A stretch of DNA of 64,000 bases from Prevotellaceae bacterium UBA2448 (lineage in GTDB: Bacteria; Bacteroidota; Bacteroidia; Bacteroidales; Bacteroidaceae), in contig DDQG01000029.1 of the NCBI GenBank assembly GCA_002342585.1, positions 54,853 through 118,852 of the forward strand. The letters are read 5' to 3'. Of the stretch, positions 11,198 to 20,880 are shown one piece after another. The position numbers and the translations under genes were made by a program. The notes beneath the pieces are model-generated. The model searched no databases and was not told where the DNA came from. It saw nothing but the letters and a program-made list of their open reading frames with translations. Positions within the stretch are counted from its first letter, which is position 1. Each line of letters starts with the position of its first letter.

Positions 11198-12718
11198 ATG
11201 CATAAATGCTCTACATATAGTCTGAATAAATTATTCATATTTACACTGTATTTTTTTATAACTGTTTGTTGTGCCGCTCAGAATTTGGCTAAAGGTTTAA
11301 AACTTGAAGCAGAAGTAAGCGGAACCGCAAGTAGTGGCAGTTATGCACCTTTATGGTTGTCAAGTAACAAATATGGTAAAGTATCGGCATTTGACAACTC
11401 AGCATACGAACGAGTTGGAGTATTTCGTTCTATCGATACTGACTCAGCCAGAGTATGGAAACGAGGATATGGAGTTGACCTTATGCTGAACCAGCACTCC
11501 ACTTCTATTTTCTTTATTCAGCAAGCATATATTGAGGCTGCATACAAAAAACTCACTCTTTCATTAGGTGCAAAAGAAAGAAGTATCGACCTTAAGAATA
11601 ACGAACTGACAAGTGGTAGCTTGTCTGCAGGATTAAATGCCCGCCCTATTCCACAAGCAAGAATAGACATAGACTATTTTAGTTTTCCGTTTACCCGTGG
11701 ATGGTGGAAATGGAAACTACGCGGTTCCTTCGGTTTTACGACAGATGGAAGATGGCAAAGAGGTTTTGCTGCTAATACAAGATATACTTCCAATATTTTA
11801 TACCACGAAAAAGCTCTGTATTGGAAATTCGGAAAAGAAAATGCAACCAAATGTCCTCTTACATTTGAAATAGGTTTGCAAATGTTCACACAATTTGGCG
11901 GCACAGCCTACAACGTTAACTACCGTGAACATACAGGAGGCAAACAGACTATAAATATGCCAGAAAATTTAAAAGCATTTTGGCAAGCAGTTTTTGGCGG
12001 TGGACGAGATGTAACTGATTTCACAGAAAGCAACAACTCTGGAAATATGCTTGGCAGTTACAACATGAGACTTGCCTGGCATGGAAATACAGGAACTGAA
12101 AATGCATGGGAAGTAGGAGCATATTTTGAGCGATTTTTTGAGGATCAATCAATGCTAACAGTTCAATATGGAATACAAGACCACCTTATAGGAATTGATG
12201 CAACTTTCCCCAAAAATCATTTTGTATCAGCCGCTACTATAGAGCACATGAGTACAAGAAACCAGTCTGGTGCAGTTTACCACGACCGTACAAAATCTAT
12301 CCCCGACAAAATGAATGGAAGGGACAACTACTACAATCATAATATATATTCAGGATGGCAACACTGGGGAATGGCAATAGGCAACCCACTTATCACATCG
12401 CCAATCTACAATGAAAACGGTTATATACACTTTCGTAATAATCGTGTAAAGGCATGGCACATTGGATTATGCGGAGATCCCACTCCAGAATTACATTGGC
12501 GTCTGTTTTTAACATTCACTCAAAACTGGGGAACCTATAATACTCCATTCAAGAATAAATTGAAGCAACAATACTATATGGCTGAAATCGGATACAAACC
12601 AAATAAGTTGAAAGGCTGGAGCGGGAAATTAGCATTCGGTTTAGACCATGGAGATTTAATAGGCAATTCATTTGGAGCTCAATTAACCATACATAAGAGT
12701 TTTACACTAATAAAATGA
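11198..12718 (+). CDS. Wzi-family capsule assembly outer-membrane protein
   Basis: 506-residue protein with an N-terminal signal segment (about 8-28, ending CCAAQ). It has the aromatic, alternating pattern of an outer-membrane beta-barrel throughout. The LEAEVSGTASSGSYAPLWL start and the GTYNTPFKNKLKQQYYMAE end match what I know of the Bacteroidales Wzi-like family. Wzi in Enterobacteria is a lectin-like barrel that helps attach capsule at the surface; the role here is inferred. It opens the polysaccharide locus, and its stop overlaps the next start (ATGA). No TAnnTTTG box is clear in the 60-base gap after the galE terminator. Confidence 0.82.
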   Translation: MHKCSTYSLNKLFIFTLYFFITVCCAAQNLAKGLKLEAEVSGTASSGSYAPLWLSSNKYGKVSAFDNSAYERVGVFRSIDTDSARVWKRGYGVDLMLNQHSTSIFFIQQAYIEAAYKKLTLSLGAKERSIDLKNNELTSGSLSAGLNARPIPQARIDIDYFSFPFTRGWWKWKLRGSFGFTTDGRWQRGFAANTRYTSNILYHEKALYWKFGKENATKCPLTFEIGLQMFTQFGGTAYNVNYREHTGGKQTINMPENLKAFWQAVFGGGRDVTDFTESNNSGNMLGSYNMRLAWHGNTGTENAWEVGAYFERFFEDQSMLTVQYGIQDHLIGIDATFPKNHFVSAATIEHMSTRNQSGAVYHDRTKSIPDKMNGRDNYYNHNIYSGWQHWGMAIGNPLITSPIYNENGYIHFRNNRVKAWHIGLCGDPTPELHWRLFLTFTQNWGTYNTPFKNKLKQQYYMAEIGYKPNKLKGWSGKLAFGLDHGDLIGNSFGAQLTIHKSFTLIK

Positions 12719-13161
12719 AAAAACTGGTTTACACATTATTCGCTATAATATGCTGCTGGATTACAACTGCATGTGATAAGTTGCCTAAAAACGGTGACTT
12801 AGATGGCATGTGGCAACTAATGACCATAGAACACAGTGGTACTACAGACGATGTAAAAGACTCACAACTTTACTTGTCCTTCCAACTCGACCTGTTTCAG
12901 CTGACAACTGTCCAGAACAACAAATACTATTATGGTTATTTCGACCACATAAATGACAGCCTCATATTCAGACAATTTTCTGATATGGCAGAAGAACACC
13001 CAACTGCACCAGACAACTACCCTATTACTCCGGAAAACATATCCATAATAAATCAGTGGGGATTTTATGCGTTGAAAGATACTTTTAAAATAGAACATCT
13101 GACAAAAGATGATATGATACTGCGTTCAAAATACGCCCGTATAACCTATCGTAAGTTTTAA
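12715..13161 (+). CDS. Small lipocalin-like lipoprotein
   Basis: 148 residues. The signal peptide ends in a lipobox with Cys20 (ITTACDK). After it, GDLDGMWQLMTIEHSG is a start typical of lipocalin-like domains in Bacteroidota lipoproteins. The rest is beta-rich (YLSFQLDLFQL, KYYYGYFDHINDSLIF). The ATG overlaps the Wzi stop by 4 bases, and the glycosyl-1-phosphate transferase gene begins 4 bases after its stop. It is therefore inside the polysaccharide operon and may assist the Wzi-like barrel. The function is not known. Confidence 0.7.
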   Translation: MKKLVYTLFAIICCWITTACDKLPKNGDLDGMWQLMTIEHSGTTDDVKDSQLYLSFQLDLFQLTTVQNNKYYYGYFDHINDSLIFRQFSDMAEEHPTAPDNYPITPENISIINQWGFYALKDTFKIEHLTKDDMILRSKYARITYRKF

Positions 13162-13165
13162 TACA

Positions 13166-14245
13166 ATGATAATACACTCCATCTATATGATACCATTTAC
13201 TATTTGTATTGCTATAGCACTTGCTGTCATTCCATTCATTGTAAGAATGTGCTATAAACATGAACTGTATGATATGCCCAATAGTCGGAAAATACACAAA
13301 ATTGCAATACCACGCCTTGGAGGTATAATTTTCATGCCAGTCACAGCGATTGGCATGTTGGTTGGTCTATTGTTAATGAATAAAGGTCACAACGAAGAAG
13401 TCGAATTTTATCTTTCTTCATTTCTAATGATTGTCGGAGCTATGCTCATCTATATTATCGGATTAATAGATGACATTAAAGGATTGAAGGCTTCACATAA
13501 ATTCTTAATACAAACAATTGCTGCATTAATCTTTCCTCTTTGCAACCTGATGATAAACAACCTGCATGGTCTTTTCGGATTATACGAACTGCCACTATGG
13601 GCTAGTTACCCCTTGACAGTATTTGTAATATTACTAATCGTAAATGCAATGAACCTTATTGATGGCATAGACGGTTTATCATCCAGCCTCTCCATTATTA
13701 TGCTTCTTGTATTTGCGTTTTTATTTCACCAGCTCAACGCGCCCCTATTTGTATTGCTATCCGTAAGTCTGACAGGAGCACTAATTGGTTTCTTCTACTA
13801 TAACTACTATGGCAGAATTGGCAAAAACAAGATATTCATGGGCGACACCGGCAGCTTATTTATAGGATTCGTCATTGCATACCTTGCGATAAAATATCAA
13901 ATGAAAGGATGGGTTAATATTACAAATGGCGATGCTACACTACTAACATCAATAACACTTGTATTCATTCCATGCATTGACGTAACAAGAGTTGCACTAA
14001 CACGATTGTTCAAAGGGAAAAAGATGTTTGCCCCCGACCAGACCCACATACATCATATTATCATGCAGATGGGACTGACCATGCATCACGCCCTATACAC
14101 CATCATAATATTATATATTGTGATAGGAATATTAAACTGGGGACTTTATGTAAGCAATGTCAACATCAACTGGATATTCCTTACAGATATATTAATATAC
14201 TTTACATTTATCTGGAGCGCAAAAAAAATCGGAGAAACCAAATAA
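13166..14245 (+). CDS. Polyprenyl-phosphate glycosyl-1-phosphate transferase (MraY/WecA family)
   Basis: Integral membrane enzyme of 359 residues with about ten helices. It transfers a sugar-1-phosphate, probably GlcNAc-1-P, from a UDP-sugar to undecaprenyl phosphate, the first step of repeat-unit synthesis. Family motifs are visible: KIHKIAIPRLGG near 43, LIDDIKGLKASHK near 110, NAMNLIDGIDGLSS near 167, FMGDTGSLFIGF near 223 and PDQTHIHH near 290. The NxxNxxDGxDGL and GDxGS pieces carry the Mg2+/catalytic aspartates. It could be called WecA or TagO-like; the exact sugar cannot be read from the sequence. Confidence 0.9.
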   Translation: MIIHSIYMIPFTICIAIALAVIPFIVRMCYKHELYDMPNSRKIHKIAIPRLGGIIFMPVTAIGMLVGLLLMNKGHNEEVEFYLSSFLMIVGAMLIYIIGLIDDIKGLKASHKFLIQTIAALIFPLCNLMINNLHGLFGLYELPLWASYPLTVFVILLIVNAMNLIDGIDGLSSSLSIIMLLVFAFLFHQLNAPLFVLLSVSLTGALIGFFYYNYYGRIGKNKIFMGDTGSLFIGFVIAYLAIKYQMKGWVNITNGDATLLTSITLVFIPCIDVTRVALTRLFKGKKMFAPDQTHIHHIIMQMGLTMHHALYTIIILYIVIGILNWGLYVSNVNINWIFLTDILIYFTFIWSAKKIGETK

Positions 14246-14262
14246 ATCTCTACAATAATTTC

Positions 14263-14270
14263 TACCTTTG
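14263..14270 (+). promoter_or_regulatory. -7 element before the wzz-like gene
   Basis: TACCTTTG matches TAnnTTTG, 70 bases before the ATG at 14341. No TTTG is seen at the expected -33 position, so it may be a weak or factor-dependent internal promoter for the polymerisation genes. Confidence 0.5.
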
Positions 14271-14340
14271 CAGAAAAGTAATGACCGTTTCTTTTTTCCA
14301 GAGTAAAATAACAACATAGAAATACAAATACCCAACAGAT

Positions 14341-15402
14341 ATGGTAACAAATGATACCACTCCTAAGAGCCTTGATCTAAAAAAGATTATACAAACATTA
14401 TGGGAAAACAAAAAGAAGTTCTACAAAGTGTGGGCATGGACTTTTGTACTTTCATGTATCTGGATTTTCCCTCAGCCACGCTTCTACACCAGTAGTGTCA
14501 CCCTGGCGCCTGAAATAAATGGCGAAGATGTAGGAGGACTTTCATCAATCGCATCATCTTTTGGTTTCAACATCGGGGGCATGACAGGTCAGGATGCCAT
14601 CTACCCGGAACTATATCCAGAACTGTTTGGAAGTCCGGAATTTATTGTAAGTCTCTATGGAATACAAATCAAAACGATGGAAAAAGAAGATGAAGAAAGC
14701 ATAGAGACAAACTACTATACCTATATCCGGAAGCATCAAAAGAAGAACTGGCTTACACTCCCATTCAATTGGGCAAAGCAACGAATTTCCGATCTTATCA
14801 GTCCAAAGGAGCCCTCTTCTGACAACATCGCCGACATCAACCCATCCATGATGAGCTACAGCGATTATATGTTGATGCAAGCCATAATGGAAAACATTGG
14901 TTGTGCTGTTGACAAGAAGACCAGCGTCATCACCATTAGTGTTACCGATCAAGACCCACTTGTATGCACACTTATGGCCGACAGCGTAAAGGAACACCTG
15001 CAGAACTTCATCATCCGCTACCGTACCAGCAAGGCAAAAGAAGACGTTGCCCACTACCAGCTGATGCGCGACAGTGCTGAGATAGAATACAACAAAGCGA
15101 TGGAAAAATACAGCCTTTATTGCGACAGCCACATGAACACCATCCTTCAGACCTATCAGAGTGAGCGCGACAAACTGGAGAGCGATATGATGCTGAAGCA
15201 GAATACTCTTGCAGCTATGGAAACCCAACTGCAAACCACCAAAGTAAAACTTCAGGAGAAGACTCCTGCATTTACCACACTGAAAAGTGCAACCGTACCT
15301 ATAAAGCCAGCCGGTCCTAAGCGTATGATCTTTGTCATAGGCATGCTTATTCTGGTAACTACTGTGAAGGGCTTTCTACTTATCCGAAAAGACATTTTAT
15401 AA
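14341..15402 (+). CDS. Wzz-family polysaccharide chain-length determinant
   Basis: Inner-membrane protein of 353 residues with two membrane segments (about 25-45 and 327-348) around a large periplasmic, coiled-coil-rich domain (about 225-305). The proline-rich TVPIKPAGPKR just before the second helix is the Wzz signature. Such proteins set the modal length of O-antigen or capsule chains made by the Wzx/Wzy route. No tyrosine-kinase domain follows, so this is the short Wzz type and not a fused Wzc. It precedes the flippase gene by 20 bases. Confidence 0.9.
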   Translation: MVTNDTTPKSLDLKKIIQTLWENKKKFYKVWAWTFVLSCIWIFPQPRFYTSSVTLAPEINGEDVGGLSSIASSFGFNIGGMTGQDAIYPELYPELFGSPEFIVSLYGIQIKTMEKEDEESIETNYYTYIRKHQKKNWLTLPFNWAKQRISDLISPKEPSSDNIADINPSMMSYSDYMLMQAIMENIGCAVDKKTSVITISVTDQDPLVCTLMADSVKEHLQNFIIRYRTSKAKEDVAHYQLMRDSAEIEYNKAMEKYSLYCDSHMNTILQTYQSERDKLESDMMLKQNTLAAMETQLQTTKVKLQEKTPAFTTLKSATVPIKPAGPKRMIFVIGMLILVTTVKGFLLIRKDIL

Positions 15403-15422
15403 TTGCAGAGTTTCCTTTCAGC

Positions 15423-16868
15423 ATGAGCAGTGAGTCACTGAAACAGAGAACCTTCAATGGGATGAAATGGGGATTGCTCGACAATCTCGCCAACTCAGGA
15501 GTGACCTTTCTGGTCGGTCTGATACTTGCTCGCATGCTTTCACCCATTGAATTTGGCATTCTGGGTATTATCACAATCTTCATAAATCTTTCCATCGTTA
15601 TCATTGACGGAGGCTTTGCCACTGCACTTATACGTAAACCCAATGCAGACAACAATGACTATAACACAGTATTCTATGCCAACATTATCGTATCTATCAG
15701 TCTTATAATCCTACTCTACTTTACATCCGGCTCAATAGCCGCCTTTTTCGATCAACCTTTGTTGGAACAGGTACTCCCTGTAATGAGTCTTATACTTTTA
15801 TTCAACGCATGTAGCCTAATACAGAAAACCATACTCGTCAAGCAACTCGATTTCAAGTCTCAGGCACTGGTATCGCTCGTCAGTTCCACTACCAGCGGCA
15901 TTCTTGGTATATCAGCCGCTTTTCAAGGCTGGGGTGTATGGTCTCTTGCCATTCAGCAAATATCCCGTCAATTTATCATGATGATAGGACTTTGGATAGC
16001 AAACCACTGGATTCCTGCATTCAGATTTTCCGCCCATAGTTTCCATGAACTTTTTGGTTTTGGTTCAAAGATACTATTAGCCAACATCATCAACTCAATC
16101 TACAAAGATATGTTCCTTGCTGTCATCGGCAAGATGTACACTGCCCGCGACCTTGGTTATTACAATCGTGCTGAACAATTCAACCTAATCTTCAGCAACA
16201 ACTTCGGACAGATAGTTCAGAAAGTATCGCTATCAGCCCTCAGCCAGGTACAGCACAACACAATCCGTTTCCATGCTTCACTTCGTAAGATGACACGCTA
16301 CGTAGGTATTTTCACCTTCGCAGCGGTCTTCGGACTTTCAGCCATAGCTAAGCCTCTTATCATCACACTTGTGGGACAGAAATGGGAATACTCTGTCCAC
16401 CTGCTTCAGATTATGAGTCTCTATGCAGCCATCTATCCGCTGCAACAACTCAACCTCAACATACTTAATATCAGGAAACGCAGTGATATAATTCTCCGAC
16501 TTGAGATACTAAAAAAGACGCTGTTCACTTTTGTCATCGTGGTCGGTTTCTTTTTCCGTCTTGAATGGATGCTTTGGGCTGCAGTCATCTACTATTACAT
16601 CGAATATATACTCAATAGCTGGTATTCAAAGAAACTCGCTGGCTACGGCACATGGAGTCAGTTGAAAGATCTCCTCCCCTTTTATTTCATTTCTATCGTT
16701 GTATCCGTTGGGGTATGGACATTTACGTTTCTCGACATTTCCTACCTGCTGATGATTCCGCTTCAGATTCTTTCAGCCCTATTGCTCTACATAATAATAT
16801 ATGCTCTGATGGGCACACCTGAATACTACGAAGTGAAAACATTTTTCATTACAAAAATACTGCATTGA
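15423..16868 (+). CDS. Wzx/WzxC-like polysaccharide flippase
   Basis: 481-residue integral membrane protein with about 12-14 helices, of the MOP/MATE-like oligosaccharide flippase superfamily. The N-terminus SLKQRTFNGMKWGLLDNLANSGVTFLVGLILARML, with the following SPIEFGILGIITIF, is characteristic of WzxC/TuaB-type exporters. GQKWEYSVHLLQIMS near 318 is also typical. It would flip lipid-linked repeat units across the inner membrane. The stop overlaps the next gene's start (TGATG), which links it translationally to the polymerase. Confidence 0.88.
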   Translation: MSSESLKQRTFNGMKWGLLDNLANSGVTFLVGLILARMLSPIEFGILGIITIFINLSIVIIDGGFATALIRKPNADNNDYNTVFYANIIVSISLIILLYFTSGSIAAFFDQPLLEQVLPVMSLILLFNACSLIQKTILVKQLDFKSQALVSLVSSTTSGILGISAAFQGWGVWSLAIQQISRQFIMMIGLWIANHWIPAFRFSAHSFHELFGFGSKILLANIINSIYKDMFLAVIGKMYTARDLGYYNRAEQFNLIFSNNFGQIVQKVSLSALSQVQHNTIRFHASLRKMTRYVGIFTFAAVFGLSAIAKPLIITLVGQKWEYSVHLLQIMSLYAAIYPLQQLNLNILNIRKRSDIILRLEILKKTLFTFVIVVGFFFRLEWMLWAAVIYYYIEYILNSWYSKKLAGYGTWSQLKDLLPFYFISIVVSVGVWTFTFLDISYLLMIPLQILSALLLYIIIYALMGTPEYYEVKTFFITKILH

Positions 16869-18094
16869 TGAAACAAGGGCACTACATATACGACCTCATA
16901 CTCTACATACTCATATCGCTGCTTATCTTCGGCATGATAGGCAACGGAGCTCAGCCTGTACGCCTCTTCATCATAGCCATCTCTCCTTTTATGATATTAG
17001 ATGCGCTTCGTCGTCCACACCAGAGTTTATACTACTACCGCTACGAATGTTTCTTCCTGCTCTTCTGGTTTCTCTGGTCCGTATCGTTTTTTTTTAAAGC
17101 TGTGGATGAAACAGAGAGTCTAAAACATATCATTTATCTGCTTATCCACTCACTGGGTTTTCTCGAAGTACTTTGGGCTGCCAACAAAGCCGTCAGCCCT
17201 CAACACGCCATTAAGTACGGATGGCTTACAGTCATTGCACTTTCCATTCCTGTAGCTATATATGAATTTCTGACAGACTTTCATTTGACCATGTCATTTC
17301 AGGAGACGGGCTCCACGCTTTACGTCCACGGAGTACATATAGAACGTCCATTTGCCTCCGTCACCTTCGGAAACCTCAACAGCTACAACACCGTACTCTG
17401 TTGGGCACTCCCCAGTCTTTTTATGTGCAACCTCTATCCGAAAGGCAAATTTGATAAAATCGTCGGTCTTTTGCTTATGGCAATGGTTACACTCATTGTC
17501 GTGGCCAATGCATCGCGCGGAGCAATCATGTGTCTAGTACTGATGATGGCGACCTATGTCTATGCCTACTATAAGATGGGGCGCAACCGCACCCTGCTCA
17601 TAATAATCATAGTCCTTGGCCTCGGCGCTTTGTTTTATTATTTAGGTGAGCTCTTCATACTTATCCTTGAGCGTTTTGACGACCAGGGAATGGGTGACGA
17701 TGGACGTACGGAAAACCTCGTCAAGGGTTTTCAGGCATTTCTTGACAGCTATGGACTAGGCATCGGAATCGGCAACTACGGACCTATTATGGGCGACGTT
17801 TATCGGGTAGGATTTGCAGCTCCTCACAACATCTTTCTAGAAATATTGGTATGTTTTGGATTTCTTGTAATGATAGGATTTATCTGTCTTTGCATCCATA
17901 TTATACGTATATGCTTACAACGCGGAACACCCTTCAATCGCAACATGCTTATTTTCTGCGGTGCAGCCCTCGTTCTTGCTGGAATCATCGACAGCAACTA
18001 CTGGATGAAAGCAACTACATGGATGTTTATCGTCTCAGCCTATATTTATCTCGACCCACGCTATAACAGAATAACTGACCAACAGCAACTATGA
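16868..18094 (+). CDS. Wzy-like O-antigen/capsule polymerase
   Basis: About 408 residues with some ten or more membrane helices. The Wzy_C/O-antigen ligase signature region contains VANASRGAIM near 212-221 and FAAPHNIFLEILVCFGF near 318-334. Polymerases of this kind join repeat units at the periplasmic face. The ATG at 16868 overlaps the flippase stop by one base; a TTG at 16865 could add one residue. The ATGA at the end overlaps the next gene. A ligase instead of a polymerase is possible, but the position beside Wzx and Wzz favours polymerase. Confidence 0.8.
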   Translation: MKQGHYIYDLILYILISLLIFGMIGNGAQPVRLFIIAISPFMILDALRRPHQSLYYYRYECFFLLFWFLWSVSFFFKAVDETESLKHIIYLLIHSLGFLEVLWAANKAVSPQHAIKYGWLTVIALSIPVAIYEFLTDFHLTMSFQETGSTLYVHGVHIERPFASVTFGNLNSYNTVLCWALPSLFMCNLYPKGKFDKIVGLLLMAMVTLIVVANASRGAIMCLVLMMATYVYAYYKMGRNRTLLIIIIVLGLGALFYYLGELFILILERFDDQGMGDDGRTENLVKGFQAFLDSYGLGIGIGNYGPIMGDVYRVGFAAPHNIFLEILVCFGFLVMIGFICLCIHIIRICLQRGTPFNRNMLIFCGAALVLAGIIDSNYWMKATTWMFIVSAYIYLDPRYNRITDQQQL

Positions 18095-18987
18095 CTATCC
18101 TGAATCTGCTTGTCAAATCATATGCCCGACTCAACTACTATCCAGGGCTTCCCTTCTGGGCTTTAACACCCTTTCGCAAGGTACTACGCTTCATAGCCAA
18201 GCACATATTGCCATCCTACATGGCAAAGCCCACAAACCATGAGCATAAACAGATGACTGATATCATAGTTTCCTTCACCTCCTTCCCAGCTCGTATTGAT
18301 AACGTATGGCAGGTTGTAGAGTGTATGATGCGTCAGACCTACTTACCACACAAAATACTCCTGTGGCTTTCCAAAGAGCAATTCCCTACCCCCGACAGCA
18401 TACCCGCTTCGTTGCGTCAGCGCGAAAACGATATCTTTCAGATAAGGATGGTCGATGGAGACATTCGTTCCCACAAGAAATACTACTACGTATCGAAGGA
18501 ATATCCCGACTCACTTATATTCCTCATCGATGACGACATCTACTACGACACCCAGATACTCGAACGTACTGTAAAAGCACACGAAGAGAATCCAGAAGCA
18601 GTAATATGCAACTATGGCTACCACGTCACCTACGACACCGACGGCAACTTAAAGCCATATAACAAATGGACCCACGAAACAGGCACATCATACTCGCCCG
18701 ACCTCTTCTTCGGCTCCGGAGGCGGCACACTGTTCCGTCCATCCGACCTACCCCCCGATTTGACTGACATCGATTCTGCACTCTCCTGCTGTCCTATAGC
18801 CGACGACATCTGGCTCAACACAATGGTCAGGTTGGCAGGCCGCCCCATCGTCATGCTGAGAAACGGAATCATACTTCCCATCTTCAATGCCAACAACGTA
18901 GAACTGCGCACCCAGAATCAGGACCAGTCAAAAAACGACCAACAACTCCAAGCAGTAAACTCACATTACAAACAGCAAATTTTCTGA
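18091..18987 (+). CDS. Putative glycosyltransferase with DDD motif
   Basis: 298 residues. The core resembles a GT-A fold: DIIVSFTSFPARIDNVW near 53, then MMRQTYLPHKILLWLS, and FLIDDDIYYD near 145-154, which supplies the metal/nucleotide-sugar-binding aspartates. FGSGGGTLFRPSD and the PIADDIWLNTM segment near 240 fit an acceptor/catalytic region. I recognise this as a family found in capsule loci but cannot assign the sugar. The start overlaps the polymerase stop by 4 bases. Codon use is more C-rich than in the genes after 22,200. Confidence 0.75.
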   Translation: MTILNLLVKSYARLNYYPGLPFWALTPFRKVLRFIAKHILPSYMAKPTNHEHKQMTDIIVSFTSFPARIDNVWQVVECMMRQTYLPHKILLWLSKEQFPTPDSIPASLRQRENDIFQIRMVDGDIRSHKKYYYVSKEYPDSLIFLIDDDIYYDTQILERTVKAHEENPEAVICNYGYHVTYDTDGNLKPYNKWTHETGTSYSPDLFFGSGGGTLFRPSDLPPDLTDIDSALSCCPIADDIWLNTMVRLAGRPIVMLRNGIILPIFNANNVELRTQNQDQSKNDQQLQAVNSHYKQQIF

Positions 18988-19034
18988 GGTATCTGCACGG
19001 AAATGGATGTTTAACCTAATTAAAATGTATTATA

Positions 19035-20060
19035 ATGGTAAGTAAAGAAAGAAACTCCAGTATGGAACTGCTCAGAATCATAGCCATGCTACTGGTTCTT
19101 GTAGTTCATGCAAGTTTCAAATCTCTTGGTGTCCCAACTCAAGGCGACATTATAGAGTTTCCGCTGTCCTCCTTTCTACGTTTTTTCAGCGAATCCGCTT
19201 CCATTATTTGTGTAAATTCATTTATCCTAATATCCGGATGGTTTGGAATACGCCCTAAAATGGTTCGTTTCTGCGAATTCCTATTTCAGACACTATTCTT
19301 TGGTGTTTTTGTATATCTGTCATTACTCACGTTGGGAATAACCGAAAAATGGGGCATTCGCGACTGGGGCATGCTGCTCACTTTCCGCAGGGGGCTATGG
19401 TTTGTGAACTCATATATCATACTCTACATCTTTGCTCCCATCTTAAATTCATTTGTCGAAAACGCCAGCCGTCAGCTTTTTCAAAAGGTCTTGATAGCCT
19501 TTTTTGTGATACAGACGTTCCTTGGTTTTCTTCATGAAGAGATTCTGTTCCATGACGGCTTCTCACCCCTGTCTTTTATGGGACTTTATTTGCTGGCGAG
19601 ATACGCAAAACTCTATCCTACAAAGTTTACGACACAGAATAAACATTACGACATGGGTATCTATCTTGTCATTACACTTATGACAACCCTCCTTGCCCTG
19701 TCCGTAGTTAGGTTCACCGGACAAGGCGGATGGGTGTTCTACACATATACTTCGCCACTCGTCATTCTGGGTTCCTTTTATTTCTTTCTGTTCTTTACAA
19801 AGTTGTCATTCCATAGCAAAGTTGTTAATTGGATAGCAGGCTCAGCATTTGCAGTGTATCTGCTTCATGTTGACCCCCTGATTTTCCAGCCACACTACTT
19901 AGACCCTATTAAAGAGTGGTACAGCAGTGAATCCCTCCTCCCGTTTCTGGGACATACAACCATGTTGATAATCGCAGCATTTGTAATATCCATACTCATT
20001 GATAAAATCCGATTATTTATATGGTCTTTAGCTCTTAAAATTACGGATAAAAGCCATTAA
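19035..20060 (+). CDS. Acyltransferase-3 family membrane protein
   Basis: 341 residues with about ten membrane helices. The N-terminus ERNSSMELLRIIAMLLVLVVHA carries the family's R-x-x-A-x-L-V-x-x-H pattern, with the His that is proposed to be catalytic. Such enzymes O-acetylate or otherwise acylate surface sugars. It lies between glycosyltransferase genes, so the substrate is probably the polysaccharide of this locus. A 47-base gap separates it from the gene before. Confidence 0.85.
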   Translation: MVSKERNSSMELLRIIAMLLVLVVHASFKSLGVPTQGDIIEFPLSSFLRFFSESASIICVNSFILISGWFGIRPKMVRFCEFLFQTLFFGVFVYLSLLTLGITEKWGIRDWGMLLTFRRGLWFVNSYIILYIFAPILNSFVENASRQLFQKVLIAFFVIQTFLGFLHEEILFHDGFSPLSFMGLYLLARYAKLYPTKFTTQNKHYDMGIYLVITLMTTLLALSVVRFTGQGGWVFYTYTSPLVILGSFYFFLFFTKLSFHSKVVNWIAGSAFAVYLLHVDPLIFQPHYLDPIKEWYSSESLLPFLGHTTMLIIAAFVISILIDKIRLFIWSLALKITDKSH

Positions 20061-20094
20061 GAAGTTTCATACAAAAATCTACATTCCCCCCGCC

Positions 20095-20874
20095 ATGATA
20101 TCAGTCATCATCCCGTCATATCGTCCGCAACAACACACCATAGACTGCTTGGAGAGCATTAAACAGCAGACACTCGACAGCAGTCAATTCGAAGTCATTG
20201 TCGTACTCAACGGCGAACGGAAACCATACGAAGCGATGCTTCTCAAGGCTCTGCCATACAATGGGCGCCTGCTCTACTCCCCAAAGGCGTCAGCTTGTTC
20301 CTCGCGTAATATGGGAATCGACGAGGCTCGTGGTGAATACATCTGCTTCATCGATGATGACGACAAAGTCTCGCCTACCTATCTGGAGGCTCTGCTAAAA
20401 GTTGCTGACAGAGATACTATTGCAGCCAGCAACTGCCTCTCAATATTCGATGACGGACACACCGAGTGTAATTCCTACACAGAGGAATACAGAAGCAAAT
20501 CGCCCCGAGGTACACAACCGTTCTATATTCCGAAGAAAATATTCTCTGTTCCCTGGATGAAACTCATACATCGCGACATCATAGGCGACCGCCGTTTCAA
20601 CGAAGTATTCCCAAGCGGACAGGATGCCCTGCTGATGTTCAAGATATCGGACCGGATGAACAAAGTGAAGTTCACTTCGGCAGATGCAATATACTATTGG
20701 CGTCAGCGCTCAGGCAGTCTGCATCAGATGGGTCTTGGCAAACTGATATCCAAATATGGCAGACTTGCATGGGCATACACCGGGATATATCTGAAACATC
20801 CGTTCAGCTACAACTTCCTATTCTATACGACACGCATACTTGCCTCGTGCAACGCTATCCTTAAAAGAAAATAA
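20095..20874 (+). CDS. Family 2 glycosyltransferase
   Basis: 259 residues. The GT2 start ISVIIPSYRPQQHTIDCLESI is followed by a Rossmann-like EVIVVLNG. ACSSRNMGIDEARGEYICF leads to the metal-binding IDDDD motif near 85-89. FPSGQDALLMFKI near 180 and YYWRQRSGS near 202 fit the acceptor side. It is cytoplasmic and would add a sugar to the lipid-linked repeat unit. The next glycosyltransferase gene starts 6 bases after its stop. Confidence 0.9.
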   Translation: MISVIIPSYRPQQHTIDCLESIKQQTLDSSQFEVIVVLNGERKPYEAMLLKALPYNGRLLYSPKASACSSRNMGIDEARGEYICFIDDDDKVSPTYLEALLKVADRDTIAASNCLSIFDDGHTECNSYTEEYRSKSPRGTQPFYIPKKIFSVPWMKLIHRDIIGDRRFNEVFPSGQDALLMFKISDRMNKVKFTSADAIYYWRQRSGSLHQMGLGKLISKYGRLAWAYTGIYLKHPFSYNFLFYTTRILASCNAILKRK

Positions 20875-20880
20875 CACAAT

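Noticed and set aside
14611..15234. 207-codon minus-strand frame inside the wzz-like gene
   Set aside because: Antisense to a well-supported Wzz protein, His/Val-rich, with no start context or recognisable domain.
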